A DNA stretch of 47,448 nt, taken from assembly GCA_016717145.1 (NCBI GenBank), contig JADKGD010000027.1:1-47448 (forward strand). The letters run 5' to 3'. This document shows positions 44,837 to 47,448 of the stretch, piece by piece (the first letter of the stretch is position 1; each line of letters starts with the position of its first letter). The translations under genes and the position numbers were made by a program. This stretch comes from Saprospiraceae bacterium. GTDB lineage: Bacteria; Bacteroidota; Bacteroidia; Chitinophagales; Saprospiraceae. Below the pieces are notes generated by a model. It made no database searches. It had not been told where the DNA came from and was given only the letters and a program-made list of their open reading frames with translations.

Positions 44837-47007
44837 TTATTTACCTCCCGGCGGACAATTTTCCCTTAAATAATTTGTGTATAAGGTAGCCAAATGTAAA
44901 CTTGTTCCGGCTCCTTCGTTTATACTATGTGTACGGTTTGGGTAGGGCATAAACTGGAACTGTTTGTTCCATCTGATTAGTTCATTGACTAACATTTCAG
45001 CATTTTGATAATGCACATTATCGTCGCCGTACCGTGAATATACAATAAATTTCCTTCTAAATTTTTGGCGTGCGTAATTGGAGAACCATTTACAAAATCA
45101 TCTAAATTTTCCTGTGGTAGCCCCATAAATCTTTCCTGATAAATATTGTCATAGGTAAGTTGGTTGCCCTGCAGCAATGGCTATGCCTGTTTTGTAAATA
45201 TCCGGATATTGAAAAGCAGGTTTAAAGTTGCAGTACCTGCCGTCACTCCATCCCCAAAATGCAATCCTTTCTGGATCAACAAATTCCATTTCAATATTTC
45301 CTGTGCTGCCATTGCACGGTCCTGAATATTTATTTTGCCTATTTTCCTGTAAATTGATTTTCTCCATACTCTACCCTTTGGTGCCGGAGTACCGCGGTTG
45401 TCGAGAGAGATGTATATATATCCATCTGCCTGCATATCACCAATGTAAAGCCCGTTTTGGCCGGTACCATAACTATCTTTACATTAGTTCCTGCCGGTTC
45501 TGTATATACATAAAATACAACAGGATATTTTTTTTGTCGGGTCGAAAGTATTTGGCTTTACCATCCAGCCATCCATCTACAATACCATCTTTGGTTGTTA
45601 TTTTGAAAAATTTCGTAATTGATTTTTCCAGAAATTGTTCATTCTTTTTAAATACCATCTGATTCATTGATTGGTTTGACTTTCCACGTGTATTATTTCA
45701 CTTGAAAAATTAGTGGAAATGGTTTGAAAAGCTATGGGATGCATATTGGCCGGTCGGTGAAAAATTATAATCATGTGTTCCTTTTAAATTTGTCGCATTC
45801 AGTAATTCTGCATTTTCCTGCCCATTTAGTTTTGGTGCGATGTAAATAGCTTTAGTGTGGCATTATCAGGAGAGGCCATAAAGTAAAACATATCCTTTTT
45901 TATCATCCAGATAATTTACATCAGACATCATAATTACCTTTAGTGATGAAATTTCTTTTCCCCATCGATTGATATTTCATACAAATGCCGCCATCCGTCT
46001 TTTCAGATACCCTAGTATACTTTTGTTTTGTCGCATCCAAATATAATTATTGGTATAGTCTATTGAATAGGGATCTTCTGTTTGAAAAACATCTATCCAA
46101 GCTTCATCTATTTCATGATTAATCAATTGGCTAGTCCCATTTGTTGCATCGGCTACATAAAGTTTACTTTGATTCTGTTTTCAGTTTTAATTGATGTATC
46201 AATAATTTGTTGTAAACGGGATGAATTCCATTCGTACAATATAATGTTGATTTGACATTTCGGGGATATTCACCCGGGTCGTTTTACCTTCATCAATGGT
46301 CACGACACCCACTTTGCATGAAGATGGGTCTTCACCAACTTTTGGATATTCAATGGATTTATTGTTGCATAAATATTATCCTGTATTATTAATCAGATAA
46401 AACTTTTTAATAGCACTTGCATCTAATTGCCAATATGCAATGGACTTACTATCCGGACTCCACCGAAAAACATCCCTGCAAGCAAATTCTTCCTCATATG
46501 CCCAATCAAATGTGCCATTTATAATTGATGTACTACCATCGGCTGTTAATGGCTTAATAACGGATGTAGTTAAATTTTCAACATAAATGTTATTATTCAC
46601 TGACGTAGGCTACTGATTTTTCCATCGGGTGAAAATTTTGCAAACATAAGGGAGGATGTCGGTAAGGTTTTCCCCAATTGTTGTAATGTTCCTTTATTTT
46701 TATCCAATACCCAATAATTACCTTTAGTATGTAACCGCCACACTTTTTTTGAATTGGTAAAAAGTAAAAACTTTTGGCCGTCCTTTGAAATAGAAAAATG
46801 ACTAATTTCCAGCGTATCCTTATTTTCTGATGATGTTAGCTGTTGTGTTGATACTAATATTGTTGCCGTATTTTCAGGCAAACTATATTTGACAATTTCA
46901 TTGTTTTCTATTTGATAATAGGCATTGCCATCTTCAGACCATTGCTGACTGTATGCCTGCAGTAATCAGAAAAAGAACTCCTGTTATAAATATAGATTTA
47001 ATTCCAT
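44837..47007 (-). pseudogene. S9 family (DPP-IV type) peptidase, heavily frameshifted
   Basis: The reconstructed protein of ~720 residues starts near ATG 47005-47007 with a signal peptide (SIFITGVLFLITAGIQS). The DPP-IV beta-propeller follows (FSISKDGQKFLLFTNSKKVW, TFDWAYEEEFACRDVFRWSP, DSKSIAYWQLDASAIKKFYL; the EE pair of the substrate N-terminus site is visible). Then comes the alpha/beta hydrolase part: DGYIYISLDNRGTPAPKG, FWGWSDG with the nucleophile Ser (~45250), GDDNVHYQNAEM with the Asp, and a THSINEG stretch with the His. Ends at TAA 44837. At least eight frameshifts split it. Cleaves X-Pro or X-Ala dipeptides in relatives; periplasmic. It is convergent with the accessory block. Confidence 0.75.
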
Positions 47008-47448
47008 AATATTTTGTGCTTGCTTTGAAACAACATCATATTTTCAAGATTTTGTATACATTAAACCCAAATGATTACAAATAAATAGCACAAATCTACA
47101 TTTGTTTTAACAATTATATCTCTTTTATTAGGCAAGCTGATGATATTTATCTATTGAATTTTTTACAATAAATTTTACGGCTATCAATAAATATTTGAAT
47201 CAATGATTTAAAGAAACCAAAGCACTTTTAAATGCAACATTAAATATAAAGGCATAACTTAAAGATGACAACTAATAATCAAAGTTAAAATATATATCAG
47301 TAAAAAATTTGCATGAGTTATTTGTTGAAAAATTATTGCTTTAAAGGCTTTTTGAGCACTAAGAGCTAAATTCGCCTGAAACCGAAACTCGTAATTAAAA
47401 TAAGATAGAAAAAGGTAATAGCTTGTTTTCCTTATTGATCCTGTATTT
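47008..47448. other. 441-bp AT-rich stretch at the right edge
   Basis: Very AT-rich, no gene or repeat that I can support. It should hold the promoter of the S9 peptidase gene, but no clear TTG/TAnnTTTG pair is visible. Confidence 0.4.

Overview
The window looks like chromosomal DNA of a low-GC member of the phylum Bacteroidota, probably Saprospiria-like. The evidence is a hybrid two-component system with an AraC output domain, type IX secretion (T9SS) C-terminal sorting domains, a DUF6913 gene directly before dapA, families such as DUF4249, DUF6249 and DUF2490, almost no Shine-Dalgarno sequences, and promoter boxes of the Bacteroidota form TTG-N19-21-TAnnTTTG. Many long genes are split by single-base frameshifts, often in homopolymers, so either the assembly carries uncorrected indels or several loci are decaying. 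Where domains continue across the breaks I describe one gene.

Region 1 (1-3.4 kb): the end of a large heme-binding/HEAT/cytochrome c/DUF1080 protein, a non-coding stretch with a 153-bp tandem repeat, and tRNA-Asp. Region 2 (3.5-15.5 kb) is housekeeping: accA-DUF6913-dapA operon, aspartyl protease plus Ca/Na antiporter, amino-acid permease, dnaK, a lipoprotein, a small membrane protein, and an ECF sigma factor with a putative anti-sigma partner. Region 3 (15.6-23 kb) encodes envelope and secreted proteins: a TPR/PD40/SPOR protein, a 978-residue subtilase with a T9SS signal, a metallopeptidase-like protein and a DUF2490 protein.

Region 4 (23.1-32 kb, minus strand) looks like one regulatory unit. 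A hybrid sensor kinase/AraC regulator is followed by a pentameric ligand-gated ion channel homologue and a very large secreted LamG/T9SS protein. The two downstream genes carry the same promoter layout: paired 14-bp direct repeats 21 bp apart, then after exactly 23 bp a CACCTTTGC box. This suggests that the regulator drives both.

Region 5 (32-36 kb) is a scar zone: a 180-bp nested inverted repeat (MITE-like), a broken hypothetical gene, and a decayed IS91-type (HUH) element with an associated tyrosine recombinase. Region 6 (36-44.8 kb) is accessory DNA with every gene on the plus strand: Uma2, Fic, an MFS transporter, an AbiE toxin-antitoxin pair with two operator palindromes, a 17-codon stub of a cytosine methyltransferase, an unknown protein, a Crp/Fnr regulator, an alpha/beta hydrolase and a SAM methyltransferase. 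Genes are separated by attC-like hairpins, two of which overlap the stop codon of the preceding gene. I read this as a degraded integron-type cassette cluster without an integrase. Region 7 (44.8-47 kb) is a frameshifted S9 (DPP-IV type) peptidase on the minus strand.
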